Assembly (NCBI RefSeq): GCF_042445055.1
Contig: NZ_CP170339.1
Location: 2,852,001 to 2,916,000 of the forward strand
DNA length: 64,000 bases
Direction: 5' to 3'
DNA from: Falsihalocynthiibacter sp042445055
GTDB taxonomy: Bacteria > Pseudomonadota > Alphaproteobacteria > Rhodobacterales > Rhodobacteraceae
The notes beneath the pieces were generated by a model, which did not search any database, was not told the origin of the DNA, and saw only the letters and a list, made by a program, of their open reading frames with translations. Each line of letters starts with the position of its first letter. Within the stretch, counting starts at the first letter, position 1. Of this stretch, positions 54,772 through 63,094 are shown one piece after another. A program made the position numbers and the translations under genes.

Positions 54772-55737
54772 TTACTCGAGCCGATCCGCAAGCCAGTTCG
54801 TCATAATAAAATGTGCAATAGAACCTTTTCTCGCCGCCGATATCTTTGGGTGCTCGCCCGCCATGACTTGCATAAGCTCCTCGCGACTAACCCAAATGGC
54901 CTCTTCGATCTCTACGGGGTCGATTTCAATGTCGCGATTCAACGCGATCCCATGACAGCCAATCATAAGCGAAGATGGGAACGCCCATGGCTGACTTGCC
55001 AAATAGGACACCTTGCCAACGCTGATGCGCGCCTCCTCAAAAACTTCGCGGCGCACGGCGGCCTCAAGGGTTTCTCCCGGCTCTACGAATCCGGCGAGCG
55101 TTGAGTACATACCCTCTGGCCATCCGGGGGTGCGCCCAAGCAAGAGATCGTTGCCATGCGTCACAAGCATAATGACAACAGGATCAGTGCGCGGAAAATG
55201 TACGCCACCGCAGGCGTCACAGTTGCGCTGCCAACCTGCCATCGCCATCATACTCTTGGCACCACATTTCGCACAGAATTGATGCGACGCATGCCAGTTG
55301 AACAATGCCTTGGCCGTTGCGATCAACTCTGCATCGCGTGCAGAAATTTGTGTCATCACGCTCCGCAACTCGGCGAAGATGTGGTCGTCGGGCAATGCTG
55401 GGTGGTTTTGCTCTGACGGATCAAAAAACTGCCCGACAAGCTCAAGGTCCTGATCCGGCGGTTCCCATGCGGATATATCAGAAGCGAACACTGCTTGCCC
55501 GTCATCCAATCCTAGGAAAATATACTCTCCACTCGCGCCCTCGAGTACGGCATCGCCGAGCGTCAGACGTGCCAATCTGGAGCTTCCAGCAAGTAGCACT
55601 TTTCCCCGCCAAAGTGGCAAGATCGCCGCCGATTTAAGCCGCAGCTCTATTTCGGCTTGATCGCTGCGCAAATGCGCGGCGCGGTCTAGGGCCGATCCGC
55701 CGAAAGTTACTGTCTCTGCGATTCTCAATTTGCTCAC
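54772..55737 (-). CDS. nudC: NAD(+) diphosphatase (NudC family)
   Basis: A 321-residue Nudix hydrolase that cleaves NAD(H) and possibly NAD caps on RNA. The zinc ribbon has CAKC and CDAC pairs. The Nudix box is GFVEPGETLEAAVRREVFEE, followed by the family motif SQPWAFPSSLMIG. The listed start is GTG at 55737; a TTG at 55728, with GAGGTG 6 bases upstream, may be the real start since homologues begin there. Confidence 0.92.
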   Translation of the reverse strand: MSKLRIAETVTFGGSALDRAAHLRSDQAEIELRLKSAAILPLWRGKVLLAGSSRLARLTLGDAVLEGASGEYIFLGLDDGQAVFASDISAWEPPDQDLELVGQFFDPSEQNHPALPDDHIFAELRSVMTQISARDAELIATAKALFNWHASHQFCAKCGAKSMMAMAGWQRNCDACGGVHFPRTDPVVIMLVTHGNDLLLGRTPGWPEGMYSTLAGFVEPGETLEAAVRREVFEEARISVGKVSYLASQPWAFPSSLMIGCHGIALNRDIEIDPVEIEEAIWVSREELMQVMAGEHPKISAARKGSIAHFIMTNWLADRLE

Positions 55738-55835
55738 CTCAACTGCTTGGCGATAACTTCTTCTTTTCTATCGCAATTCGCAAGGGACTCTGACGGGCGT
55801 ATTATGGCTTATGCTCGACATCAGCATTTTGTGAA

Positions 55836-55853
55836 CCGTCACCTTTATGTCAT
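55836..55853 (+). promoter_or_regulatory. PHO-box-like element upstream of cpdB
   Basis: CCGTCAC-CTTT-ATGTCAT fits the PHO box form CTGTCAY-N4-CTGTCAY, each 7-mer matching 6 of 7 positions, with the 11-base repeat spacing. A possible -10 (TATGGG at 55864-55869) follows 10 bases later, placing the box at the -35 region. It is 42 bases upstream of the cpdB start, consistent with PhoB control. Confidence 0.55.
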
Positions 55854-55895
55854 TCTGCGGTGATATGGGTGCCGCAAATATCATCGGAGAATGTC

Positions 55896-57875
55896 ATGAA
55901 ACTCAACAATTCAACCCTTCTAAGTCGCCGTTCATTCGTCGCAGGAGCTGCCTTTGGCACAACAATGATTGCGCTACATCCGTTTTCGGCCCGCGCTGCC
56001 GCGAATCAAGCGCACCTGCGCATCATGGAAACAACCGACCTGCACGTGCATGTATTTCCGTATGATTATTACTCTGACCGTCCAATCGACACCGTAGGCC
56101 TTGCGCGTACTGCGACGCATATCGCGGATATCCGCGCCGAAGCCACAAACTCGCTCTTGCTTGATAACGGTGACTTCCTTCAAGGGAACCCGATGGGCGA
56201 CTACATTGCCTATGAGCGCGGCATGAAAGAAGGGGATATGCACCCGATTATCGCCGCCATGAACACCGTCGGGTTTGACGCCTCGACGCTTGGGAACCAC
56301 GAATTCAACTATGGTCTGGACTTCCTGATGAAGTCACTCGCAGGCGCGAACTTCCCTGTCGTTTCCGCAAACGTATTACTGGAACGCGGCGCGACACCGC
56401 GCGAGGACAAAACACTTCTCAAGCCATACGTCATTCTGGAGCGCACCATCAAAGACGGCAATGGAAGCGAGCACCCGATCAAGATCGGCATGATCGGATT
56501 CGTTCCGCCTCAAATCATGAGCTGGGATCGCCGCCACCTAGAGGGGAATGTCTCGGCGCGGGATATCGTTGAAACCGCGCGCGCCTATGTTCCAGAAATG
56601 AAAGAAGCCGGCGCGGACATCATTATTGCGCTGTCCCACTCTGGTATTGGATCTGCGGACGAAACCGATTTGATGGAGAACGCATCCGTTCCACTTGCGG
56701 CCGTTGACGGCATTGATGCAATTATGACCGGTCATAACCACCTTGTGTTCCCCGGAACGGCATTTGCCGACTTTGCGGCAGTAGACGCAGAAAAAGGCAC
56801 TATTCACGGCAAACCAGCCGCGATGGGCGGTTTCTGGGGGAGCCACCTCGGGGTCATCGATTTGATGCTCGAAAACTCTGGCGGCGAATGGAAGGTCGCA
56901 GCGCACACATCCGAAGCACGCCCAATTTCCAAACGCAACGAAGATCGCTCGGTAACAGCACTTGTCGCGAGCCAAGAAGCGGTACTTGCTTCGGTACAAA
57001 AAGAGCACGACGACACCCTCGCCTATGTTCGCCGCGCAGTTGGCAAAACCAGCGCCCCACTCCACAGCTATTTCGCTCTGGTCGCGGATGATCCTTCGGT
57101 TCAGATCGTCTCGAACGCGCAAAAGTGGTACATTGGTGAAATGCTTGTCGGCACTGCTTACGAAGGATTGCCAATACTTTCGGCTGCTGCTCCGTTCAAA
57201 GCGGGCGGTCGCGGTGGGCCCGATTACTATACGGACGTTCCCGCAGGTGATGTCGCGATCAAGAACGTCGCTGATCTCTATCTCTATCCGAACACAGCGC
57301 GGGCCGTAAAAGTGAGCGGCGCACAGCTGAAGGATTGGCTTGAGCGCTCAGCGGGAATGTTCAATCAGGTCGAAGTCGGCAAAGCTGATCAGCCGCTCCT
57401 GAATAGTGAGTTCCCAAGCTACAACTTTGACGTCATCGACGGGGTCACCTATGAAATCGACCTTTCACAACCCTCCAAGTTTTCAACTGATGGGGAGTTG
57501 CTGAATCCCGACGCCAACAGGATTGTTAATCTCGCATTCGAAGGTGCGCCCGTAACGGACGATCAAGAGTTCGTCATCGCCACGAACAACTACCGCGCGT
57601 CCGGCGGTGGCTCGTTCCCCGGTGCGATGGGAGATACGATCATCTTTGAGGGTCCAGACACCAACCGCGACGTGATTGTGCGTTACATCGTTGACCAAGG
57701 CACAATTAATCCGGAAGCGGACGCGAACTGGGTGTTCAAATCTCTGCCAGACACGTCAGTGCTCTTTGACACAGGGCCAAAAGGCAAGGATTACATGGCT
57801 GATGTGAAATCCCTCACCATCGAAGAAGCTGGCGACGGGCCGGATGGGTTTGCCCGCTATCGCATTCAACTTTGA
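55896..57875 (+). CDS. cpdB: 2',3'-cyclic-nucleotide 2'-phosphodiesterase/3'-nucleotidase
   Basis: A 659-residue periplasmic enzyme releasing phosphate from nucleotides. The N-terminus has a Tat signal (SRRSFVAGAAFG). The metallophosphatase domain (about 35-330) has METTDLHVHVF, DNGDFLQGNP, GNHEFNYG and GHNHLVFPG metal-ligand motifs. The 5'-nucleotidase C-terminal domain follows (about 380-600). The ATG at 55896, with GGAGA 5 bases upstream, is preferred. A PHO-box-like element upstream supports induction when phosphate is scarce. Confidence 0.93.
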   Translation: MKLNNSTLLSRRSFVAGAAFGTTMIALHPFSARAAANQAHLRIMETTDLHVHVFPYDYYSDRPIDTVGLARTATHIADIRAEATNSLLLDNGDFLQGNPMGDYIAYERGMKEGDMHPIIAAMNTVGFDASTLGNHEFNYGLDFLMKSLAGANFPVVSANVLLERGATPREDKTLLKPYVILERTIKDGNGSEHPIKIGMIGFVPPQIMSWDRRHLEGNVSARDIVETARAYVPEMKEAGADIIIALSHSGIGSADETDLMENASVPLAAVDGIDAIMTGHNHLVFPGTAFADFAAVDAEKGTIHGKPAAMGGFWGSHLGVIDLMLENSGGEWKVAAHTSEARPISKRNEDRSVTALVASQEAVLASVQKEHDDTLAYVRRAVGKTSAPLHSYFALVADDPSVQIVSNAQKWYIGEMLVGTAYEGLPILSAAAPFKAGGRGGPDYYTDVPAGDVAIKNVADLYLYPNTARAVKVSGAQLKDWLERSAGMFNQVEVGKADQPLLNSEFPSYNFDVIDGVTYEIDLSQPSKFSTDGELLNPDANRIVNLAFEGAPVTDDQEFVIATNNYRASGGGSFPGAMGDTIIFEGPDTNRDVIVRYIVDQGTINPEADANWVFKSLPDTSVLFDTGPKGKDYMADVKSLTIEEAGDGPDGFARYRIQL

Positions 57876-57884
57876 TTCAAAAAA

Positions 57885-57912
57885 ATTGGGGGCACATTGC
57901 GTTGCCCCCAAT
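57885..57912 (+). terminator. Hairpin terminator after cpdB
   Basis: ATTGGGGGCA at 57885-57894 and TGCCCCCAAT at 57903-57912 form a perfect 10-bp stem with an 8-base loop, 9 bases after the cpdB stop. An A-tract precedes it but there is no T-tract after it. It separates cpdB from the SRP RNA promoter. Confidence 0.7.
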
Positions 57913-57924
57913 GAAACCTAGCCC

Positions 57925-57953
57925 TTGAAACCTATGGCGACTCGGACTAATTA
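57925..57953 (+). promoter_or_regulatory. Promoter of the SRP RNA gene
   Basis: TTGAAA at 57925-57930 and TAATTA at 57948-57953 are separated by exactly 17 bases. The expected transcription start is about 57960-57961, which coincides with the first base of the SRP RNA closing stem. Confidence 0.7.
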
Positions 57954-57960
57954 CACAGTT

Positions 57961-58054
57961 GAGAGGTTGGCGCGGGCGAACGCCTCGCCAACTCGGTCAG
58001 GTCCGGAAGGAAGCAGCCGTAACGAGATTAGTTTGGGTCGATGTCCAATCTCTC
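57961..58054 (+). ncRNA. ffs: Small signal recognition particle RNA (4.5S)
   Basis: The universally conserved SRP loop is present at 57995-58018: GGTCAGGTCC, then GGAAGGAAGCAGCC, the Ffh-binding tetraloop and symmetric-loop region. The ends pair: GAGAGGTTGG at 57961-57970 with CCAATCTCTC at 58045-58054 gives a 10-bp closing stem with one wobble. Its length of about 94 bases is normal for alphaproteobacteria. It binds Ffh to target membrane proteins. A good promoter sits directly upstream, while no intrinsic terminator is seen until 58210. Confidence 0.95.
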
Positions 58055-58101
58055 ACCTTACAACGTCGCGCAATGCGCACCAATTTGCCTAGGAGGATTT
58101 C

Positions 58102-58140
58102 ATGATTGTCGCTTTTGTCCTTCGGGCAAAACTGCTGTAA
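58102..58140 (+). CDS. Candidate 12-codon leader peptide upstream of rsgA
   Basis: A short frame, MIVAFVLRAKLL, starts at an ATG with an AGGAGG ribosome binding site 5 bases upstream, stronger than that of rsgA itself. It lies between the SRP RNA and an intrinsic terminator that precedes rsgA. Inside it, bases 58113-58131 can fold into a hairpin closed by a C-UUCG-G loop. The GGGCAAA half (58124-58130) can alternatively pair with TTTGCCC at 58164-58170. This looks like a regulatory leader, but translation is unproven. Confidence 0.45.
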   Translation: MIVAFVLRAKLL

Positions 58141-58178
58141 CGCAGCTCTCTCTGTGAACCAGATTTGCCCTTGCATGC

Positions 58179-58210
58179 GTCCAAGCCAAACGGCTCTGGG
58201 CTTCTTTTTT
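58179..58210 (+). terminator. Intrinsic terminator just upstream of rsgA
   Basis: GTCCAAGCC at 58179-58187 pairs with GGCT-c-TGGGC at 58192-58201 (9 bp with one bulged C and an AAAC loop), followed by TTC and a run of six T ending at 58210. The rsgA start codon is only 19 bases further, so most rsgA transcription probably has to read through it. Confidence 0.72.
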
Positions 58211-58229
58211 CTTTGCAAAGAGCAAAACA

Positions 58230-59282
58230 ATGACATCTGAAACAACTCTTGACGACCTTGGCTGGGATGATTTTTTCCAGTCACAACTTTCCGATGACGA
58301 CGCCGATTTCACGCCGATGCGTGTGTCCGAGGTCCATCGCGACAAAATCCGCGCGCTTTCGACCGACGAAGCGCACCTGATTGTATTCCCCTCTCATATC
58401 AACTCTGGCGATGTCGCCGTTGGGGATTGGGTCTTGGTAGATGCAGATATCGGGCGCCTAGTACGGGTATTTGAGCGGAAATCCTGCTTAACCAGACGCG
58501 CGGCAGGACCAGACTTACGCAAGCAACTCGTGGCGGCGAATGTCGACACGCTGTTTATCGTGACATCTTGCAACGCCGATTTTAACGAAGCACGCCTTGA
58601 GCGTTTCATTTCAATGGCATTCGAAGCGGGCAGCACCCCCGTAATCGTCGCAACCAAAGCAGACACCGCCGAGGATGCCGCCGATTACCTTGCACGCGCA
58701 GAACGGCTGTCATTCGGGCAGGTCGCCTTGGCCATTAACGCACATGATCCGGACGACCTTGCGCGGCTTTCGCCATGGTGCGGCCCAAAACAGACAATTG
58801 CGCTTTTGGGATCGTCTGGTGTTGGCAAGACGACAATCACTAATGGGCTTGCCGGCACCAACGAAGCTACGGCAGGCATTCGCGAAGATGACGCGCGCGG
58901 ACGCCATACCACAACCGCACGCTCGCTCCATCGTATCAAGGGGGGCGGATGGCTTCTTGATACTCCGGGAATGCGGGAATTCGGGCTGTATGATGCCTCT
59001 GAGGGGATCAACGCCGTCTTTCAGGATGTGACGCAATACGCCGATCAGTGCAAATTCCGCGATTGCGCCCACGAAAGCGAACCAGGCTGTGCGGTCCAAG
59101 CCGCGATCGAGGCAGGTGATCTTGATCCGGAACGGCTGAAGCGCTGGAAAAAGCTTCAACGCGAGGACATGATTCAGACAGAAACCGTCGCTCAGACGCG
59201 CAAGCGCTCTCGTACAACGGAAAAAATGTACAAAAGCGCCAAGCAACTTCGCGCCCACCGCAGAAAATTCGGCGACGACTAA
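58230..59282 (+). CDS. rsgA: Small ribosomal subunit biogenesis GTPase RsgA
   Basis: A 350-residue circularly permuted GTPase that matures the 30S subunit. An OB-fold N-terminal region (about 30-100) precedes the G domain, whose motifs occur in permuted order: G4 (TKAD), then G1 (GSSGVGKTT), then G3 (DTPGMREF). The zinc-binding end has CKFRDCAHESEPGC. The weak AAAGAG ribosome binding site contrasts with the strong one of the leader upstream. Its transcript appears controlled by the terminator at 58179-58210. Confidence 0.94.
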   Translation: MTSETTLDDLGWDDFFQSQLSDDDADFTPMRVSEVHRDKIRALSTDEAHLIVFPSHINSGDVAVGDWVLVDADIGRLVRVFERKSCLTRRAAGPDLRKQLVAANVDTLFIVTSCNADFNEARLERFISMAFEAGSTPVIVATKADTAEDAADYLARAERLSFGQVALAINAHDPDDLARLSPWCGPKQTIALLGSSGVGKTTITNGLAGTNEATAGIREDDARGRHTTTARSLHRIKGGGWLLDTPGMREFGLYDASEGINAVFQDVTQYADQCKFRDCAHESEPGCAVQAAIEAGDLDPERLKRWKKLQREDMIQTETVAQTRKRSRTTEKMYKSAKQLRAHRRKFGDD

Positions 59283-59374
59283 CGCTTGGCCCTATTTCGA
59301 CACGAAAAGCAACGCACGGCGCTGGACCTTGGGCAAGGGGATCAGTAACCTGTCGCTAACGAAATGAGGGTGAC

Positions 59375-61153
59375 ATGAGCGAAACAGAAACTGGCAACAC
59401 TTCAAGCAGCGGATACCAAGTTCTTGCCCGCAAATACCGCCCCGAAGTGTTTGCCGATCTGGTGGGTCAGGAACCCATGGTTCGCACGCTCAAGAATGCG
59501 TTCGAAGCGGACCGTATCGCGCAGGCCTTCGTGATGACAGGCATTCGCGGAACCGGCAAGACCACGACAGCACGTATCATTGCGAAGGGCATGAATTGTA
59601 TTGGTCCCGACGGCAATGGCGGCCCCACAACCGAACCTTGCGGTCAGTGCGAGCACTGTGTTGCGATCATGGAAGGGCGCCACGTAGACGTCATGGAAAT
59701 GGATGCCGCGAGTCGCACTGGTGTGAACGATATTCGCGAGATTATTGAAAGCGTCGCCTATCGTGCGGCCTCCGCGCGTTACAAGATCTATATCATTGAC
59801 GAGGTTCACATGCTCTCGACAAGCGCCTTCAACGCGCTTCTCAAAACGCTCGAGGAACCCCCCGCACACGTCAAATTCATCTTTGCCACAACGGAAATCC
59901 GCAAAGTTCCCGTGACGGTTCTATCCCGGTGTCAGCGTTTTGATCTGCGCCGCATTGAGCCCGAAGTGATGATCGCCCTTATGCGCAAAATCGCCAAGGC
60001 CGAGAATGCGGAAATCACTGACGATGCGCTCGCGTTGATCACCCGCGCGTCCGAAGGGTCCGCGCGTGACGCAACTTCGCTTTTGGATCAGGCAATCGCC
60101 CACGGTGCAGGAGAAACAACCGCGGATCAGGTTCGCGCCATGCTTGGCCTCGCGGACCGAGGGCGGGTATTGGACCTGTTCGATATGATCGTGCGCGGCG
60201 ATGCAGCCGCCGCAATGAACGAACTCTCCGAACAATATGGAGATGGGGCCGACCCGATGGCGATTCTGCGTGACCTTGCTGAAATCACGCATTGGGTATC
60301 GGTCATCAAAATCACTCCCGAAGCTGCCGAGGATCCGACAGTATCGCCAGATGAGCGGATGCGCGGCCAAGCAATGGCCGAAAAGCTACCCATGCGGGTA
60401 ATGACGCGCATGTGGCAAATGCTCCTCAAAGCACTGGAAGAAGTCGCGGCCGCACCGAATGCGATGATGGCTGCGGAAATGGCGATCATTCGCCTAACCC
60501 ATGTCGCCGACCTGCCGACACCCGGTGATCTGGTAAAGAAGCTCAATGATGCCACTCCGCCCCCCGCTGGCCCCAATGGCGGCGGAGCGCCGCAGCATTC
60601 AGGCTCCACGGTTTCTGCGCAAGGGGCCACCTCCATCGCCCCCACGCACGGCGGTAGTGCAACACAGATGGTTGCAGGCGGTGGAACCGCCGCCGTCGCC
60701 AGCCCTGACGTAGCGCTCGCCCGATTTGCGCGCTTCGAAAACGTCGTCGAGCTAATCAGGAGCCATCGCGACGTCAAACTCCTCGTCGAGGTAGAGACTG
60801 GCGTTCAACTTGCGAATTACGCACCGGGACGGATTGAATTCCAACCGACCGAAGATGCTCCGCGTGATCTGGCGCAACGCCTTGGCCAACAGCTTCATCT
60901 GTGGACGGGCGCGCGATGGGCGGTAACGCTGGTAAACGAAGGTGGCGCGCCGACGATTGCTTCGGTTCGCGATGCCGAAAAGATGGCCGTCAAACAAGAA
61001 GCCGAGGCACACCCGCTTGTTCAGGCCGTCATTGCCGAATTCCCTGGCGCAAAAATCACCGAGATTAAAACACTCAAGGAACTCGCAGCAGAGGCAGCAA
61101 GCAGCGCCCTCCCCGAGGTTGAGGACGAGTGGGATCCGTTTGAGGACAGCTAG
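59375..61153 (+). CDS. dnaX: DNA polymerase III subunits gamma and tau
   Basis: A 592-residue clamp-loader ATPase. Walker A is GIRGTGKTTTARI (about 57-69), zinc-binding cysteines are at about 75, 89, 92 and 95, and the DEVH Walker B is in IIDEVHMLST. A proline/glycine-rich linker (about 390-440) leads to the tau-specific C-terminal part. I saw no A-AAA-AAG slippery site, so a programmed frameshift giving a separate gamma is not indicated. It heads the dnaX-ybaB-recR operon. Confidence 0.95.
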   Translation: MSETETGNTSSSGYQVLARKYRPEVFADLVGQEPMVRTLKNAFEADRIAQAFVMTGIRGTGKTTTARIIAKGMNCIGPDGNGGPTTEPCGQCEHCVAIMEGRHVDVMEMDAASRTGVNDIREIIESVAYRAASARYKIYIIDEVHMLSTSAFNALLKTLEEPPAHVKFIFATTEIRKVPVTVLSRCQRFDLRRIEPEVMIALMRKIAKAENAEITDDALALITRASEGSARDATSLLDQAIAHGAGETTADQVRAMLGLADRGRVLDLFDMIVRGDAAAAMNELSEQYGDGADPMAILRDLAEITHWVSVIKITPEAAEDPTVSPDERMRGQAMAEKLPMRVMTRMWQMLLKALEEVAAAPNAMMAAEMAIIRLTHVADLPTPGDLVKKLNDATPPPAGPNGGGAPQHSGSTVSAQGATSIAPTHGGSATQMVAGGGTAAVASPDVALARFARFENVVELIRSHRDVKLLVEVETGVQLANYAPGRIEFQPTEDAPRDLAQRLGQQLHLWTGARWAVTLVNEGGAPTIASVRDAEKMAVKQEAEAHPLVQAVIAEFPGAKITEIKTLKELAAEAASSALPEVEDEWDPFEDS

Positions 61154-61211
61154 GTTGCAAGCGGGCCAATACGCCCCCATCTACTAGAAAACACACTAAG
61201 GAGACGCACGA

Positions 61212-61556
61212 ATGTTCAAAGGATTGGGCCAAATGGGCGATATGGCCAAAATGATGAAGGCCGCTCAGGAAATGCAGGGCAAAATGGCCGAGATGCAAGA
61301 AGGCCTCAACAGTATCACCGTAACAGGTGAAAGCGGCGCGGGCCTTGTGAAGGCAACAGCGACGGCCAAGGGTGAACTGACGGGCCTCGACATCGACCCG
61401 AAAATCTTTGATCCGAACGAAAAAGAAGTCGTTGAGGACCTCATCCTTGCCGCGATCAAAGACGCGCAAGTTCGCGCGAGCGAGCGGAGCCAACAAGAAA
61501 TGGCCAAACTCACCGAAGGGTTGGGACTTCCTGCCGATATGAAGCTTCCGTTCTAA
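61212..61556 (+). CDS. YbaB/EbfC nucleoid-associated protein
   Basis: A 114-residue DNA-binding protein of the YbaB/EbfC family, with an N-terminal helix rich in Met and Gln (MMKAAQEMQGKMAEMQ) and a central beta sheet. It lies between dnaX and recR, the usual arrangement, and may act in recombination or repair. AAGGAG lies upstream; recR begins 6 bases after its stop. Confidence 0.94.
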   Translation: MFKGLGQMGDMAKMMKAAQEMQGKMAEMQEGLNSITVTGESGAGLVKATATAKGELTGLDIDPKIFDPNEKEVVEDLILAAIKDAQVRASERSQQEMAKLTEGLGLPADMKLPF

Positions 61557-61562
61557 ACACGC

Positions 61563-62156
61563 ATGAATGATAGTACGCGCGACATTGAGCACCTCATCGG
61601 CCTTATGGCCAAGCTCCCCGGACTTGGACCGCGCTCTGCGCGGCGCGCGGTGCTTCACCTCATCAAAAAACGCGCGGTCGTGATGACACCGCTTGCAGAT
61701 GCGTTGCAGAAAGTCGCAGCGACGGCGCGTGAGTGCGTGAACTGCGGGAATATCGGCACACAGGATCGCTGCGATATCTGTACCAACGAGAAGCGCGCGA
61801 CTGGGCAGCTTTGCGTGGTTGAGGATGTCGCGGATCTTTGGGCGATGGAGCGCGGTCAGGCATTCGGTGGACGGTATCACGTACTAGGTGGAACGCTGTC
61901 CGCTCTTGATGCCGTCGGTCCGGAGGAGTTGCGCATACCCAAGTTGCTAGGCCGTATCCGCGACGAAAACATTACCGAGGTGGTCCTTGCGCTAAACGCC
62001 ACTGTCGACGGTCAAACCACCGCGCATTACATTGCCGAGCAACTTGGCGATGTAGCGGTTACTTCGCTTGCACAGGGTGTCCCGATAGGTGGCGAGCTTG
62101 ATTACCTTGATGACGGAACCATCCAAGCCGCATTTAGAGCGCGCAAGCAGTTCTAA
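61563..62156 (+). CDS. recR: Recombination mediator RecR
   Basis: A 197-residue protein of the RecFOR pathway. A helix-hairpin-helix (KLPGLGPRSARRAVLHL) is followed by a Cys4 zinc finger (CVNCGNIGTQDRCDIC) and a Toprim domain (LCVVEDVADLWAME; LALNATVDGQTTAHY). It helps load RecA on gapped DNA. It is last in the dnaX-ybaB-recR operon, with a terminator right after it. Confidence 0.96.
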   Translation: MNDSTRDIEHLIGLMAKLPGLGPRSARRAVLHLIKKRAVVMTPLADALQKVAATARECVNCGNIGTQDRCDICTNEKRATGQLCVVEDVADLWAMERGQAFGGRYHVLGGTLSALDAVGPEELRIPKLLGRIRDENITEVVLALNATVDGQTTAHYIAEQLGDVAVTSLAQGVPIGGELDYLDDGTIQAAFRARKQF

Positions 62157-62159
62157 AAG

Positions 62160-62187
62160 AGGCCCCTGCGTAGATCACGAGGGGCCT
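62160..62187. terminator. Intrinsic terminator after recR
   Basis: AGGCCCCT at 62160-62167 and AGGGGCCT at 62180-62187 form an 8-bp stem with a 12-base loop, followed by a T-rich tract (TCTTTATTT). An A-run before the stem means it can also end the convergent trcR transcript. Confidence 0.85.
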
Positions 62188-62204
62188 TCTTTATTTCAAA
62201 CCTA

Positions 62205-62960
62205 TTACGGTTGTTCGTCGTCCGTGCCGCTTTCTGGCAGGTTAAAGAACTCGTCCGCGTTCGGTACGTCGGAATTCTCTTTTTCTTCCTCTTCGTCACG
62301 CGGATCGCCAGAGAAGCTAAACGTTGCCAGCTCTTCGATGGCCGAGTTCACACGAGGTGCAGCTTCCATACCAAGGCTCTGCTCGGTCGAAACAAGCTTG
62401 CGGCGCTCGTCATCGCTCATGACGTTGCCTTCTTTGGCGCGTTTCGCAGCGGCTTTCTGAACTTCTTTGTCCAATTCGCTCTGCTTACACAGGCCAAGCG
62501 CAACTGGGTCGATTGGTTGAATGTTTGCAATATTCCAGTGGGTGCGCTCGCGGATCGCTTGAATTGTTGGCTTGGTTGTCCCAACGAGCTTGCTGACCTG
62601 ACCGTCGCTCAACTCTGGGTGAAATTTCACCAGCCACAGAATCGACGCAGGGCGGTCTTGACGCTTGGAAAGCGGTGTATAGCGCGGGCCGCGGCGTTTC
62701 TCTTCGCCAACAGCGGAAGCGTTGAATTTCAGCTTGAGTTTATAGAGCGGGTTATCCTCGCCCTTCTTGATTTCTTCGGCAGTGAGCTGATTGTTAGCGA
62801 CCGGATCAAATCCCTTCACACCTGTCGCCACGTCGCCGTCGGCAATGCCTTGGACTTCCAACTCGTGGAATCCACAAAATTCCGCAACCTGCTTGAACGT
62901 CAGTGTTGTGTTATCCACCAACCATACTGCGGTGGCGCGTGCCATAATTGGTTTGGCCAT
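62205..62960 (-). CDS. trcR: DUF1013 cell-cycle transcriptional regulator TrcR
   Basis: A 251-residue protein matching DUF1013, named TrcR in alphaproteobacteria and linked to cell-cycle control. The N-terminal ATAVWLVDNTTLTFKQVAEF precedes a helix-turn-helix-like region, and a second one is in SDGQVSKLVGTTKPTIQAIRE. The C-terminus is acidic and low in complexity. The ATG at 62960 is preferred to 62990. It shares a terminator with recR. Confidence 0.88.
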   Translation of the reverse strand: MAKPIMARATAVWLVDNTTLTFKQVAEFCGFHELEVQGIADGDVATGVKGFDPVANNQLTAEEIKKGEDNPLYKLKLKFNASAVGEEKRRGPRYTPLSKRQDRPASILWLVKFHPELSDGQVSKLVGTTKPTIQAIRERTHWNIANIQPIDPVALGLCKQSELDKEVQKAAAKRAKEGNVMSDDERRKLVSTEQSLGMEAAPRVNSAIEELATFSFSGDPRDEEEEKENSDVPNADEFFNLPESGTDDEQP

Positions 62961-63094
62961 GATCCATCTCCTATACAACATCCCGAACATATCTTCCCTG
63001 TGCCCTGGAAGGGGCGACCCTCATTCGGGCGGGTTCTCATTGTCGGGGAACTTAGGGTGTATATAGTGCTCACAATGAAAAGAGGAAAGGGAAA

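Noticed and set aside
59375..61153. Programmed frameshift in dnaX
   Set aside because: No A-AAA-AAG slippery heptamer with a following stem was seen near the linker region.
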